Assembly (NCBI GenBank): GCA_963920705.1
Contig: OY987227.1
Coordinates: 1,054,001-1,118,000, forward strand
Reading direction: 5' to 3'
Origin: Odiellus spinosus
Taxonomy: Eukaryota; Arthropoda; Arachnida; Opiliones; Phalangiidae
DNA length: 64,000 bases
A program made the translations under genes and the position numbers. The notes below the pieces were generated by a model. The model saw nothing but the letters and a program-made list of their open reading frames with translations, had not been told where the DNA came from and ran no database searches. This document shows positions 11,401 to 22,278 of this stretch, one piece after another; positions within the stretch are counted from its first letter, which is position 1, and the number at the start of each line of letters is the position of its first letter.

Positions 11401-13983
11401 ATTGAAAATAACTCTTCAATTGAAAATAACTCTTCAATTGAAAATAACTCTTCAATTGAAAATAACTCTTCAATTGAAAATAACTCTTCAATTGAAAATA
11501 ACTCTTCAATTGAAAATAACTCTTCAATTGAAAATAACTCTTCAATTGAAAATAACTCTTCAATTGAAAATAACTCTTCAATTGAAAATAACTCTTCAAT
11601 TGAAAATAACTCTTCAATTGAAAATAACTCTTCAATTGAAAATAACTCTTCAATTGAAAATAACTCTTCAATTGAAAATAACTCTTCAATTGAAAATAAC
11701 TCTTCAATTGAAAATAACTCTTCAATTGAAAATAACTCTTCAATTGAAAATAACTCTTCAATTGAAAATAACTCTTCAATTGAAAATAACTCTTCAATTG
11801 AAAATAACTCTTCAATTGAAAATAACTCTTCAATTGAAAATAACTCTTCAATTGAAAATAACTCTTCAATTGAAAATAACTCTTCAATTGAAAATAACTC
11901 TTCAATTGAAAATAACTCTTCAATTGAAAATAACTCTTCAATTGAAAATAACTCTTCAATTGAAAATAACTCTTCAATTGAAAATAACTCTTCAATTGAA
12001 AATAACTCTTCAATTGAAAATAACTCTTCAATTGAAAATAACTCTTCAATTGAAAATAACTCTTCAATTGAAAATAACTCTTCAATTGAAAATAACTCTT
12101 CAATTGAAAATAACTCTTCAATTGAAAATAACTCTTCAATTGAAAATAACTCTTCAATTGAAAATAACTCTTCAATTGAAAATAACTCTTCAATTGAAAA
12201 TAACTCTTCAATTGAAAATAACTCTTCAATTGAAAATAACTCTTCAATTGAAAATAACTCTTCAATTGAAAATAACTCTTCAATTGAAAATAACTCTTCA
12301 ATTGAAAATAACTCTTCAATTGAAAATAACTCTTCAATTGAAAATAACTCTTCAATTGAAAATAACTCTTCAATTGAAAATAACTCTTCAATTGAAAATA
12401 ACTCTTCAATTGAAAATAACTCTTCAATTGAAAATAACTCTTCAATTGAAAATAACTCTTCAATTGAAAATAACTCTTCAATTGAAAATAACTCTTCAAT
12501 TGAAAATAACTCTTCAATTGAAAATAACTCTTCAATTGAAAATAACTCTTCAATTGAAAATAACTCTTCAATTGAAAATAACTCTTCAATTGAAAATAAC
12601 TCTTCAATTGAAAATAACTCTTCAATTGAAAATAACTCTTCAATTGAAAATAACTCTTCAATTGAAAATAACTCTTCAATTGAAAATAACTCTTCAATTG
12701 AAAATAACTCTTCAATTGAAAATAACTCTTCAATTGAAAATAACTCTTCAATTGAAAATAACTCTTCAATTGAAAATAACTCTTCAATTGAAAATAACTC
12801 TTCAATTGAAAATAACTCTTCAATTGAAAATAACTCTTCAATTGAAAATAACTCTTCAATTGAAAATAACTCTTCAATTGAAAATAACTCTTCAATTGAA
12901 AATAACTCTTCAATTGAAAATAACTCTTCAATTGAAAATAACTCTTCAATTGAAAATAACTCTTCAATTGAAAATAACTCTTCAATTGAAAATAACTCTT
13001 CAATTGAAAATAACTCTTCAATTGAAAATAACTCTTCAATTGAAAATAACTCTTCAATTGAAAATAACTCTTCAATTGAAAATAACTCTTCAATTGAAAA
13101 TAACTCTTCAATTGAAAATAACTCTTCAATTGAAAATAACTCTTCAATTGAAAATAACTCTTCAATTGAAAATAACTCTTCAATTGAAAATAACTCTTCA
13201 ATTGAAAATAACTCTTCAATTGAAAATAACTCTTCAATTGAAAATAACTCTTCAATTGAAAATAACTCTTCAATTGAAAATAACTCTTCAATTGAAAATA
13301 ACTCTTCAATTGAAAATAACTCTTCAATTGAAAATAACTCTTCAATTGAAAATAACTCTTCAATTGAAAATAACTCTTCAATTGAAAATAACTCTTCAAT
13401 TGAAAATAACTCTTCAATTGAAAATAACTCTTCAATTGAAAATAACTCTTCAATTGAAAATAACTCTTCAATTGAAAATAACTCTTCAATTGAAAATAAC
13501 TCTTCAATTGAAAATAACTCTTCAATTGAAAATAACTCTTCAATTGAAAATAACTCTTCAATTGAAAATAACTCTTCAATTGAAAATAACTCTTCAATTG
13601 AAAATAACTCTTCAATTGAAAATAACTCTTCAATTGAAAATAACTCTTCAATTGAAAATAACTCTTCATTTGAAAATAACTCTTCAATTGAAAATAACTC
13701 TTCAATTGAAAATAACTCTTCAATTGAAAATAACTCTTCAATTGAAAATAACTCTTCAATTGAAAATAACTCTTCAATTGAAAATAACTCTTCAATTGAA
13801 AATAACTCTTCAATTGAAAATAACTCTTCAATTGAAAATAACTCTTCAATTGAAAATAACTCTTCAATTGAAAATAACTCTTCAATTGAAAATAACTCTT
13901 CAATTGAAAATAACTCTTCAATTGAAAATAACTCTTCAATTGAAAATAACTCTTCAATTGAAAATAACTCTTCAATTGAAAAT
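8476..13983 (+). repeat. Homogeneous run of exactly 306 monomers
   Basis: 5,508 bp with no length change. I find only four substituted bases: T to A at 8895, A to T at 8970, T to A at 9026 and A to T at 13669. Three sit in the first 31 monomers. Between 9034 and 13659, 257 consecutive monomers (4,626 bp) read as identical. This is far more uniform than any other part of the window and implies very recent amplification or strong local homogenisation. Confidence 0.93.
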
Positions 13984-14086
13984 AACTCTTCAATTGAAGA
14001 TAACTCTTCTATTGAAAATAACTATCCATTGAAAATAACTATCCATTGAAAATAACTTTACCATTGCAAAACTTTTCAATATAAAA

Positions 14087-14227
14087 AAGTCTTCAATTGA
14101 AAATAACTCTTCAATTGAAAATAAATCTTCAATTGAAAATAACTCTTCAATTGAAGATAACTCTTCTATTGAAAATAACTATCCATTGAAAATAACTTTA
14201 CCATTGCAAAACTTTTCAATACAAAAT
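14087..14227 (+). repeat. Block 11: second GCA-core doublet spacer
   Basis: Same six monomers as block 2 (3G, plain, 3A, 16G, 9T, 17-mer) and a GCA core at 14194-14227 whose second half reads cttttcaatacaaaat, as at 1744-1759. Confidence 0.9.
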
Positions 14228-14747
14228 AAGTCTTCAATGGAAAATAAGTCTTCAATTGAAAATAAGTCTTCAATTGAAAATAACTCTTCAATTGAAAATA
14301 ACTCTTCAATCGAAAATAACTCTTCAATCGAAAATAACTCTTCAATTGAAAATAACTCTTCAATTGAAAATAACTCTTCAATTGAAAATAACTCTTCAAT
14401 TGAAAATAACTCTTCAATTGAAAATAACTCTTCAATTGAAAATAACTCTTCAATTGAAAATAACTCTTCAATTGAAAATAACTCTTCAATTGAAAATAAC
14501 TCTTCAATTGAAAATAACTCTTCAATTGAAAATAACTCTTCAATTGAAAATAACTCTTCTATTGAAAATAACTCTTCAATTGAAAATAACTCTTCAATTG
14601 AAAATAACTCTTCAATTGAAAATAACTCTTCAATTGAAAATAACTCTTCAATTGAAAATAACTCTTCAATTGAGAATAACTCTTAAATTGAAAATAACTC
14701 TTCTATTGAAAATAACTTTACCATTGTAAAACTTTTCAATATAAAAT
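14228..14747 (+). repeat. Block 12: 27 monomers, with the only CpG dinucleotides, GTA core
   Basis: It opens with 3G12G like block 3, then two further 3G, one plain, two adjacent 12C monomers (14300-14335, creating CG at 14311 and 14329), 12 plain, a solitary 9T (14552), five plain, 15G (14660), 8A, 9T, core 14714-14747. Confidence 0.9.
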
Positions 14748-15501
14748 AAGTCTTCAATTGAAAATAAGTCTTCAATTGAAAATAACTCTTCAATTGAAAA
14801 TAACTCTTCAATTGAAAATAACTCTTCAATTGAAAATAACTCTTCAATTGAAAATAACTCTTCAATTGAAAATAACTCTTCAATTGAAAATAACTCTTCA
14901 ATTGAAAATAACCCTTCAATTGAAAATAACTCTTCAATTGAAAATAACTCTTCAATTGAAAATAACTCTTCAATTGAAAATAACTCTTCAATTGAAAATA
15001 ACTCTTCAATTGAAAATAACTCTTGAATTGAAAATAACTCTTATATTGAAAATAACTCTTCAATTGAAAATAACTCTTCAATTGAAAATAACTCTTCAAT
15101 TGAAAATAACTCTTCAATTGAAAATAACTCTTCAATTGAAAATAACCCTTCAATTGAAAATAACTCTTCAATTGAAAATAACCCTTCAATTGAAAATAAC
15201 TCTTCAATTGAAAATAACTCTTCAATTGAAAATAACTCTTCAATTGAAAATAAATCTTCAATTGGAAATAACTCTTCAATTGAAAATAACTCTTCAATTG
15301 AAAATAACTCTTCAATTGAAAATAACTCTTCAATTGAAAATAACTCTTCAATTGAAAATAACTCTTCAATTGAAAAAAACTCTTCAATTGAAAATAACTC
15401 TTCAATTGAAAATAACTCTTCAATTGAAAATAACTCTTAAATTGAAAATAACTCTTCTATTGAAAATAACTTTACCATTATAAAACTTTTCAATGTAAAA
15501 T
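14748..15501 (+). repeat. Block 13: 40 monomers, truncated cassette, ATA core
   Basis: It is related to block 5, but the cassette is cut to 8G, 8A9T (15018-15053), the monomer after 3A14G (15252) is plain rather than 13T, and 4C lies at 14910, 15144 and 15180. 18A is at 15360. Core 15468-15501. This is the last block that follows a GTA core. Confidence 0.88.
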
Positions 15502-15841
15502 AAGTCTTCAATTGAAAATAAGTCTTCAATTGAAAATAACTCTTCAATTGAAAATAACTCTTCAATTGAAAATAACTCTTCAATTGAAAATAGCTCTTCA
15601 ATTGAAAATAACTCTTCAATTGAAAATAACTCTTCAATTGAAAATAACCCTTCAATTGAAAATAACTCTTCAATTGAAAATAACTCTTCAATTGAAAATA
15701 ACTCTTCAATTGAAAATAACTCTTCAATTGAAAATAACTCTTCAATTGAAAATAACTCTTCAATTGAAAATAACTCTTAAATTGAAAATAACTCTTCTAT
15801 TGAAAATAACTTTACCATTATAAAACTTTTCAATGTAAAAT
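15502..15841 (+). repeat. Block 14: 340-bp unit, copy 1
   Basis: Seventeen monomers plus core: 3G, 3G, three plain, 2G, two plain, 4C, six plain, 8A, 9T, core 15808-15841. Further copies of the same length and order are at 18772-19111, 27111-27450 and 28421-28760. Confidence 0.92.
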
Positions 15842-17315
15842 AAGTCTTCAATTGAAAATAAGTCTTCAATTGAAAATAACTCTTCAATTGAAAATAACTC
15901 TTCAATTGAAAATAACTCTTCAATTGAAAATAACTCTTCAATTGAAAATAACTCTTCAATTGAAAATAGCTCTTCAATTGAAAATAACTCTTCAATTGAA
16001 AATAACTCTTCAATTGAAAATAACCCTTCAATTGAAAATAACTCTTCAATTGAAAATAACTCTTCAATTGAAAATAACTCTTCAATTGAAAATAACTCTT
16101 CAATTGAAAATAACTCTTCAATTGAAAATAACTCTTCAATTGAAAATAACCCTTCAATTGAAAGTAACTCTTCAATTGAAAATAACTCTTCAATTGAAAA
16201 TAACTCTTCAATTGAAAATAACTCTTCAATTGAAAATAACTCTTCAATTGAAAATAACTCTTCAATTGAAAATAACTCTTATATTGAAAATGACTCTTAA
16301 ATTGAAAATAACTCTTCAATTGAAAATAACTCTTCAATTGAAAATAACTCTTCAATTGAAAATAACTCTTCAATTGAAAATAACTCTTCAATTGAAAATA
16401 ACTCTTCAATTGAAAATAACTCTTCAATTGAAAATAACCCTTCAATTGAAAATAACTCTTCAATTGAAAATAACTCTTCAATTGAAAATAACTCTTCAAT
16501 TGAAAATAACTCTTCAATTGAAAATAACTCTTCAATTGAAAATAACTCTTGAATTGAAAATAACTCTTATATTGAAAATGACTCTTAAATTGAAAATAAC
16601 TCTTCTATTGAAAATAACTCTTCAATTGAAAATAACTCTTCAATTGAAAATAACTCTTCAATTGAAAATAACTCTTCAATTGAAAATAACTCTTCAATTG
16701 AAAATATTTCTTCAATTGAAAATAACTCTTCAATTGAAAATAACTCTTCAATTGAAAATAACTCTTCAATTGAAAATAACTCTTCAATTGAAAATAACTC
16801 TCCAATTGAAAATAACTCTTCAATTGAAAATAACTCTTCAATTGAAAATAACTCTTCAATTGAAAATAACTCTTCAATTGAAAATAACTCTTCAATTGAA
16901 AATAACTCTTCAATTGAAAATAACTCTTCAATTGAAAATAACTCTTCAATTGAAAATAACCCTTCAATTGAAAATAACTCTTCAATTGAAAATAACCCTT
17001 CAATTGAAAATAACTCTTCAATTGAAAATAACTCTTCAATTGAAAATAACTCTTCAATTGAAAATAAATCTTCAATTGGAAATAACTCTTCAATTGAAAA
17101 TAACTCTTCAATTGAAAATAACTCTTCAATTGAAAATAACTCTTCAATTGAAAATAACTCTTCAATTGAAAATAACTCTTCAATTGAAAAAAACTCTTCA
17201 ATTGAAAATAACTCTTCAATTGAAAATAACTCTTCAATTGAAAATAACTCTTAAATTGAAAATAACTCTTCTATTGAAAATAACTTTACCATTATAAAAC
17301 TTTTCAATGTAAAAT
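15842..17315 (+). repeat. Block 15: 80 monomers, first copy of the 1.47-kb tandem pair
   Basis: Markers in order: 2G (15968), 4C (16022), 4C17G (16148), partial cassette 8A9T, 1G8A (16274-16309), 4C (16436), full cassette (16544-16615), 2T3T (16706, atttcttc), 7C (16796), 4C (16958, 16994), 3A14G (17066), 18A (17174), three plain, 8A, 9T, core 17282-17315. Confidence 0.9.
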
Positions 17316-18771
17316 AAGTCTTCAATTGAAAATAAGTCTTCAATTGAAAATAACTCTTCAATTGAAAATAACTCTTCAATTGAAAATAACTCTTCAATTG
17401 AAAATAACTCTTCAATTGAAAATAACTCTTCAATTGAAAATAGCTCTTCAATTGAAAATAACTCTTCAATTGAAAATAACTCTTCAATTGAAAATAACCC
17501 TTCAATTGAAAATAACTCTTCAATTGAAAATAACTCTTCAATTGAAAATAACTCTTCAATTGAAAATAACTCTTCAATTGAAAATAACTCTTCAATTGAA
17601 AATAACTCTTCAATTGAAAATAACCCTTCAATTGAAAGTAACTCTTCAATTGAAAATAACTCTTCAATTGAAAATAACTCTTCAATTGAAAATAACTCTT
17701 CAATTGAAAATAACTCTTCAATTGAAAATAACTCTTCAATTGAAAATAACTCTTATATTGAAAATGACTCTTAAATTGAAAATAACTCTTCAATTGAAAA
17801 TAACTCTTCAATTGAAAATAACTCTTCAATTGAAAATAACTCTTCAATTGAAAATAACTCTTCAATTGAAAATAACTCTTCAATTGAAAATAACTCTTCA
17901 ATTGAAAATAACCCTTCAATTGAAAATAACTCTTCAATTGAAAATAACTCTTCAATTGAAAATAACTCTTCAATTGAAAATAACTCTTCAATTGAAAATA
18001 ACTCTTCAATTGAAAATAACTCTTGAATTGAAAATAACTCTTATATTGAAAATGACTCTTAAATTGAAAATAACTCTTCTATTGAAAATAACTCTTCAAT
18101 TGAAAATAACTCTTCAATTGAAAATAACTCTTCAATTGAAAATAACTCTTCAATTGAAAATAACTCTTCAATTGAAAATATTTCTTCAATTGAAAATAAC
18201 TCTTCAATTGAAAATAACTCTTCAATTGAAAATAACTCTTCAATTGAAAATAACTCTTCAATTGAAAATAACTCTCCAATTGAAAATAACTCTTCAATTG
18301 AAAATAACTCTTCAATTGAAAATAACTCTTCAATTGAAAATAACTCTTCAATTGAAAATAACTCTTCAATTGAAAATAACTCTTCAATTGAAAATAACTC
18401 TTCAATTGAAAATAACTCTTCAATTGAAAATAACCCTTCAATTGAAAATAACTCTTCAATTGAAAATAACCCTTCAATTGAAAATAACTCTTCAATTGAA
18501 AATAACTCTTCAATTGAAAATAACTCTTCAATTGAAAATAAATCTTCAATTGGAAATAACTCTTCAATTGAAAATAACTCTTCAATTGAAAATAACTCTT
18601 CAATTGAAAATAACTCTTCAATTGAAAATAACTCTTCAATTGAAAATAACTCTTCAATTGAAAAAAACTCTTCAATTGAAAATAACTCTTCAATTGAAAA
18701 TAACTCTTAAATTGAAAATAACTCTTCTATTGAAAATAACTTTACCATTATAAAACTTTTCAATGTAAAAT
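17316..18771 (+). repeat. Block 16: 79 monomers, second copy of the pair
   Basis: It repeats the previous block marker for marker at offset 1,474 (2G 17442, 4C17G 17622, cassettes 17748 and 18018, 2T3T 18180, 7C 18270, 18A 18648). The single difference I see is two instead of three plain monomers after 18A. Core 18738-18771. Confidence 0.92.
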
Positions 18772-19111
18772 AAGTCTTCAATTGAAAATAAGTCTTCAAT
18801 TGAAAATAACTCTTCAATTGAAAATAACTCTTCAATTGAAAATAACTCTTCAATTGAAAATAGCTCTTCAATTGAAAATAACTCTTCAATTGAAAATAAC
18901 TCTTCAATTGAAAATAACCCTTCAATTGAAAATAACTCTTCAATTGAAAATAACTCTTCAATTGAAAATAACTCTTCAATTGAAAATAACTCTTCAATTG
19001 AAAATAACTCTTCAATTGAAAATAACTCTTCAATTGAAAATAACTCTTAAATTGAAAATAACTCTTCTATTGAAAATAACTTTACCATTATAAAACTTTT
19101 CAATGTAAAAT
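18772..19111 (+). repeat. Block 17: 340-bp unit, copy 2
   Basis: It has the same 17 monomers as 15502-15841, with core 19078-19111. It stands directly before the first superblock, as copy 4 stands before the second. Confidence 0.92.
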
Positions 19112-21073
19112 AAGTCTTCAATTGAAAATAAGTCTTCAATTGAAAATAACTCTTCAATTGAAAATAACTCTTCAATTGAAAATAACTCTTCAATTGAAAA
19201 TAACTCTTCAATTGAAAATAACTCTTCAATTGAAAATAGCTCTTCAATTGAAAATAACTCTTCAATTGAAAATAACTCTTCAATTGAAAATAACCCTTCA
19301 ATTGAAAATAACTCTTCAATTGAAAATAACTCTTCAATTGAAAATAACTCTTCAATTGAAAATAACTCTTCAATTGAAAATAACTCTTCTTTTGAAAATA
19401 ACTCTTCAATTGAAAATAACTCTTCAATTGAAAATAACCCTTCAATTGAAAGTAACTCTTCAATTGAAAATAACTCTTCAATTGAAAATAACTCTTCAAT
19501 TGAAAATAACTCTTCAATTGAAAATAACTCTTCAATTGAAAATAACTCTTGAATTGAAAATAACTCTTATATTGAAAATGACTCTTAAATTGAAAATAAC
19601 TCTTCTATTGAAAATAACTCTTCAATTGAAAATAACTCTTCAATTGAAAATAACTCTTCAATTGAAAATAACTCTTCAATTGAAAATAACTCTTGAATTG
19701 AAAATAACTCTTATATTGAAAATGACTCTTAAATTGAAAATAACTCTTCTATTGAAAATAACTCTTCAATTGAAAATAACTCTTCAATTGAAAATAACTC
19801 TTCAATTGAAAATAACTCTTCAATTGAAAATAACTCTTCAATTGAAAATAACTCTTCAATTGAAAATAACTCTTCAATTGAAAATAACTCTTCAATTGAA
19901 AATAACTCTTCAATTGAAAATAACTCTTCAATTGAAAATAACTCTTCAATTGAAAATAACTCTTCAATTGAAAATAACTCTTCAATTGAAAATAACTCTT
20001 CAATTGAAAATAACTCTTCAATTGAAAATAACTCTTCAATTGAAAATAACTCTTCAATTGAAAATAACTCTTCAATTGAAAATAACTCTTCAATTGAAAA
20101 TAACCCTTCAATTGAAAATAACTCTTCAATTGAAAATAACTCTTCAATTGAAAATAACTCTTCAATTGAAAATAACTCTTCAATTGAAAATAACCCTTCA
20201 ATTGAAAATAACTCTTCAATTGAAAATAACTCTTCAATTGAAAATAACTCTTGAATTGAAAATAACTCTTCAATTGAAAATAACTCTTCAATTGAAAATA
20301 ACTCTTGAATTGAAAATAACTCTTATATTGAAAATGACTCTTAAATTGAAAATAACTCTTCTATTGAAAATAACTCTTCAATTGAAAATAACTCTTCAAT
20401 TGAAAATAACTCTTCAATAGAAAATAACTCTTCAATTGAAAATAACTCTTCAATTGAAAATAACTCTTCAATTGAAAATAACTCTTCAATTGAAAATAAC
20501 TCTTCAATTGAAAATAAGTCTTCAATTGAAAATAACTCTTCAATTGAAAATAACTCTTCAATTGAAAATAACTCTTCAATTGAAAATAACTCTTCAATTG
20601 AAAATAACTCTTCAATTGAAAATAACTCTTCAATTGAAAATAACTCTTCAATTGAAAATAACCCTTCAATTGAAAATAACTCTTCAATTGAAAATAACTC
20701 TTCAATTGAAAATAACTCTTCAATTGAAAATAACTCTTCAATTGAAAATAACTCTTCAATTGAAAATAACTCTTCAATTGAAAATAACCCTTCAATTGAA
20801 AATAACTCTTCAATTGAAAATAACTCTTCAATTGAAAATAACTCTTCAATTGAAAATAACTCTACAATTGAAAATAACTCTTCAATTGAAAATAACTCTT
20901 GAATTGAAAATAACTCTTATATTGAAAATGACTCTTAAATTGAAAATAACTCTTCTATTGAAAATAACTCTTCAATTGAAAATAACTCTTCAATTGAAAA
21001 TAACTCTTCAATTGAAAATAACTCTTCAATTGAAAATAACTCTTCAATTGAAAATAACTCTTCAATTGAAAAT
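19112..21073 (+). repeat. Superblock A lead
   Basis: 109 monomers. Markers: 2G (19238), 4C, aactcttcttttg (9T10T, 19382), 4C17G (19436), two full cassettes exactly eight monomers apart (19544-19615, 19688-19759), 19 plain, 4C (20102, 20192), a lone 8G (20246), cassette (20300-20371), 12A (caatag, 20408), 3G (20516), 4C (20660, 20786), 7A (20858), cassette (20894-20965), six plain. Confidence 0.88.
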
Positions 21074-22278
21074 AACTCTTCAATTGAAATAACTCTTCAA
21101 TTGAAAATAACTCTTCAATTGAAAATAACTCTTCAATTGAAAATAACTCTTCAATTGAAAATAACTCTTCAATTGAAAATAACCCTTCAATTGAAAATAA
21201 CCCTTCAATTGAAAATAACCCTTCAATTGAAAATAACTCTTCAATTGAAAATAACTCTTCAATTGAAAATAACTCTTCAATTGAAAATAAATCTTCAATT
21301 GGAAATAACTCTTCAATTGAAAATAACTCTTCAATTGAAAATAACTCTTCAATTGAAAATAACTCTTCAATTGAAAATAACTCTTCAATTGAAAATAACT
21401 CTTCAATTGAAAATAACTCTTGAATTGAAAATAACTCTTATATTGAAAATGACTCTTAAATTGAAAATAACTCTTCTATTGAAAATAACTCTTCAATTGA
21501 AAATAACTCTTCAATTGAAAATAATTCTTCAATTGAAAATAACTCTTCAATTGAAAATAACTCTTCAATTGAAAATAATTCTTCAATTGAAAATAACTCT
21601 TCAATTGAAAATAACTCTTCAATTGAAAATAACTCTTCAATTAAAAATAACTCTTCAATTGAAAATAACTCTTCAATTGAAAATAACTCTTCAATTGAAA
21701 ATAACTCTTCAATTGAAAATAACTCTTCAATTGAAAATAACTCTTCAATTGAAAATAACTCTTCAATTGAAAATAATTCTTCAATTGAAAATAACTCTTC
21801 AATTGAAAATAACTCTTCAATTGAAAATAACTCTTCAATTGAAAATAACTCTTCAATTGAAAATAACTCTTCAATTGAAAATAACTCTTCAATTGAAAAT
21901 AAATCTTCAATTGGAAATAACTCTTCAATTGAAATTAACTCTTCAATTGAAAATAACTCTTCAATTGAAAATAACTCTTCAATTGAAAATAACTCTTGAA
22001 TTGAAAATAACTCTTCAATTGAAAATAACTCTTCAATTGAAAATAACTCTTCAATTGAAAATAACTCTTAAATTGAAAATAACTCTTCTATTGAAAATAA
22101 CTCTTCTATTGAAAATAACTCTTCAATTGAAAATCACTCTTCAATTGAAAATAATTCTTCAATTGAAAATAAATCTTCAATTGGAAATAACTCTTCAATT
22201 GAAAATAACTCTTCAATTGAAAATAACTCTTCAATTGAAAATAACTCTTCAATTGAAAATAACTCTTCAATTGAAAAT
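21074..22278 (+). repeat. Superblock A, HOR unit 1 (1,205 bp)
   Basis: Begins with the 17-bp monomer aactcttcaattgaaat (21074-21090). Then three consecutive 4C (21181, 21199, 21217), 3A14G (21289), cassette (21415-21486), 3T at 21523 and 21577, 13A (21631, caatta), 3T (21775), 3A14G (21901) followed by 17T (gaaatt), 8G (21991), 8A, 9T, 9T, a 1C monomer (aaaatcactc), 3T, 3A14G and plain monomers. Confidence 0.88.

Larger units (their letters stand above)
6912..14086 (+). repeat. Block 10: two gamma junctions and the 306-monomer run, GCA core
   Basis: At 7,142 bp plus a 33-bp core this is the longest block of the left region: 397 monomers, four of them 17 bp. Order: 3G, 3G, three plain, 2G (7002), two plain, 4C (7056), 17 plain, gamma (7380-7486), 49 plain (7487-8368), gamma (8369-8475), 306 near-identical monomers (8476-13983), 16G, 9T, two 17-bp aactatccattgaaaat monomers (14020-14053), GCA core 14054-14086. 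Block 1 ends the same way but has only one of the two 17-mers. Confidence 0.9.
1..14747 (+). repeat. Left region: composite HOR with alternating ATA and GTA cores
   Basis: Thirteen cores lie here, in the order ATA, GCA, GCA, GTA, GTA, ATA, GTA, ATA, GTA, ATA, GCA, GCA, GTA; the next core (15468) is ATA. GTA and GCA cores occur nowhere else in the window. Two kinds of block alternate. After an ATA core comes a block with a 2G monomer, sometimes gamma, and a long plain run. After a GTA core comes a block with the four-monomer cassette and a 3A14G monomer. All four gamma junctions are here. Confidence 0.9.
14748..19111 (+). repeat. Transition region with 340-bp units and a 1.47-kb tandem pair
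   Basis: From 15468 on, every core is of the ATA class. This region is one last block of the post-GTA type, then 340-bp unit, 1,474-bp unit, 1,456-bp unit, 340-bp unit. New marker monomers appear that are absent to the left: 2T3T, 7C, and the 4C monomer carrying 17G. Confidence 0.88.

Noticed and set aside
9034-13659. Perfect run as pure assembly artefact
   Set aside because: It cannot be excluded from one sequence, but the flanking gamma and GCA structures are intact and the run is an exact 306 monomers with internal variants, which fits real amplification. Copy number remains uncertain.
8969-13993. 1,674-codon open frame on the - strand (KSYFQL repeat) and the many frames ending MVKLFSIEELFSI
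   Set aside because: The frame is a by-product of the 18-bp period. The shared C-terminal peptide is only the reverse reading of the ATA core and the 9T, 8A monomers.
8432-14032. 1,866-codon open frame on the + strand, and similar KITLQL frames elsewhere
   Set aside because: It begins with TTG in the middle of a repeat, has no non-repeat part, overlaps an equally long frame on the other strand, and similar frames end at each core. Marker variants change residues freely (Q to E, K, I, L, P), with no preference for silent changes.
14186-14686. NNSSIE asparagine/serine-rich frame resembling low-complexity proteins of AT-rich protists
   Set aside because: It is stopped by each 8A and 8G monomer and is simply the third reading of the same satellite.
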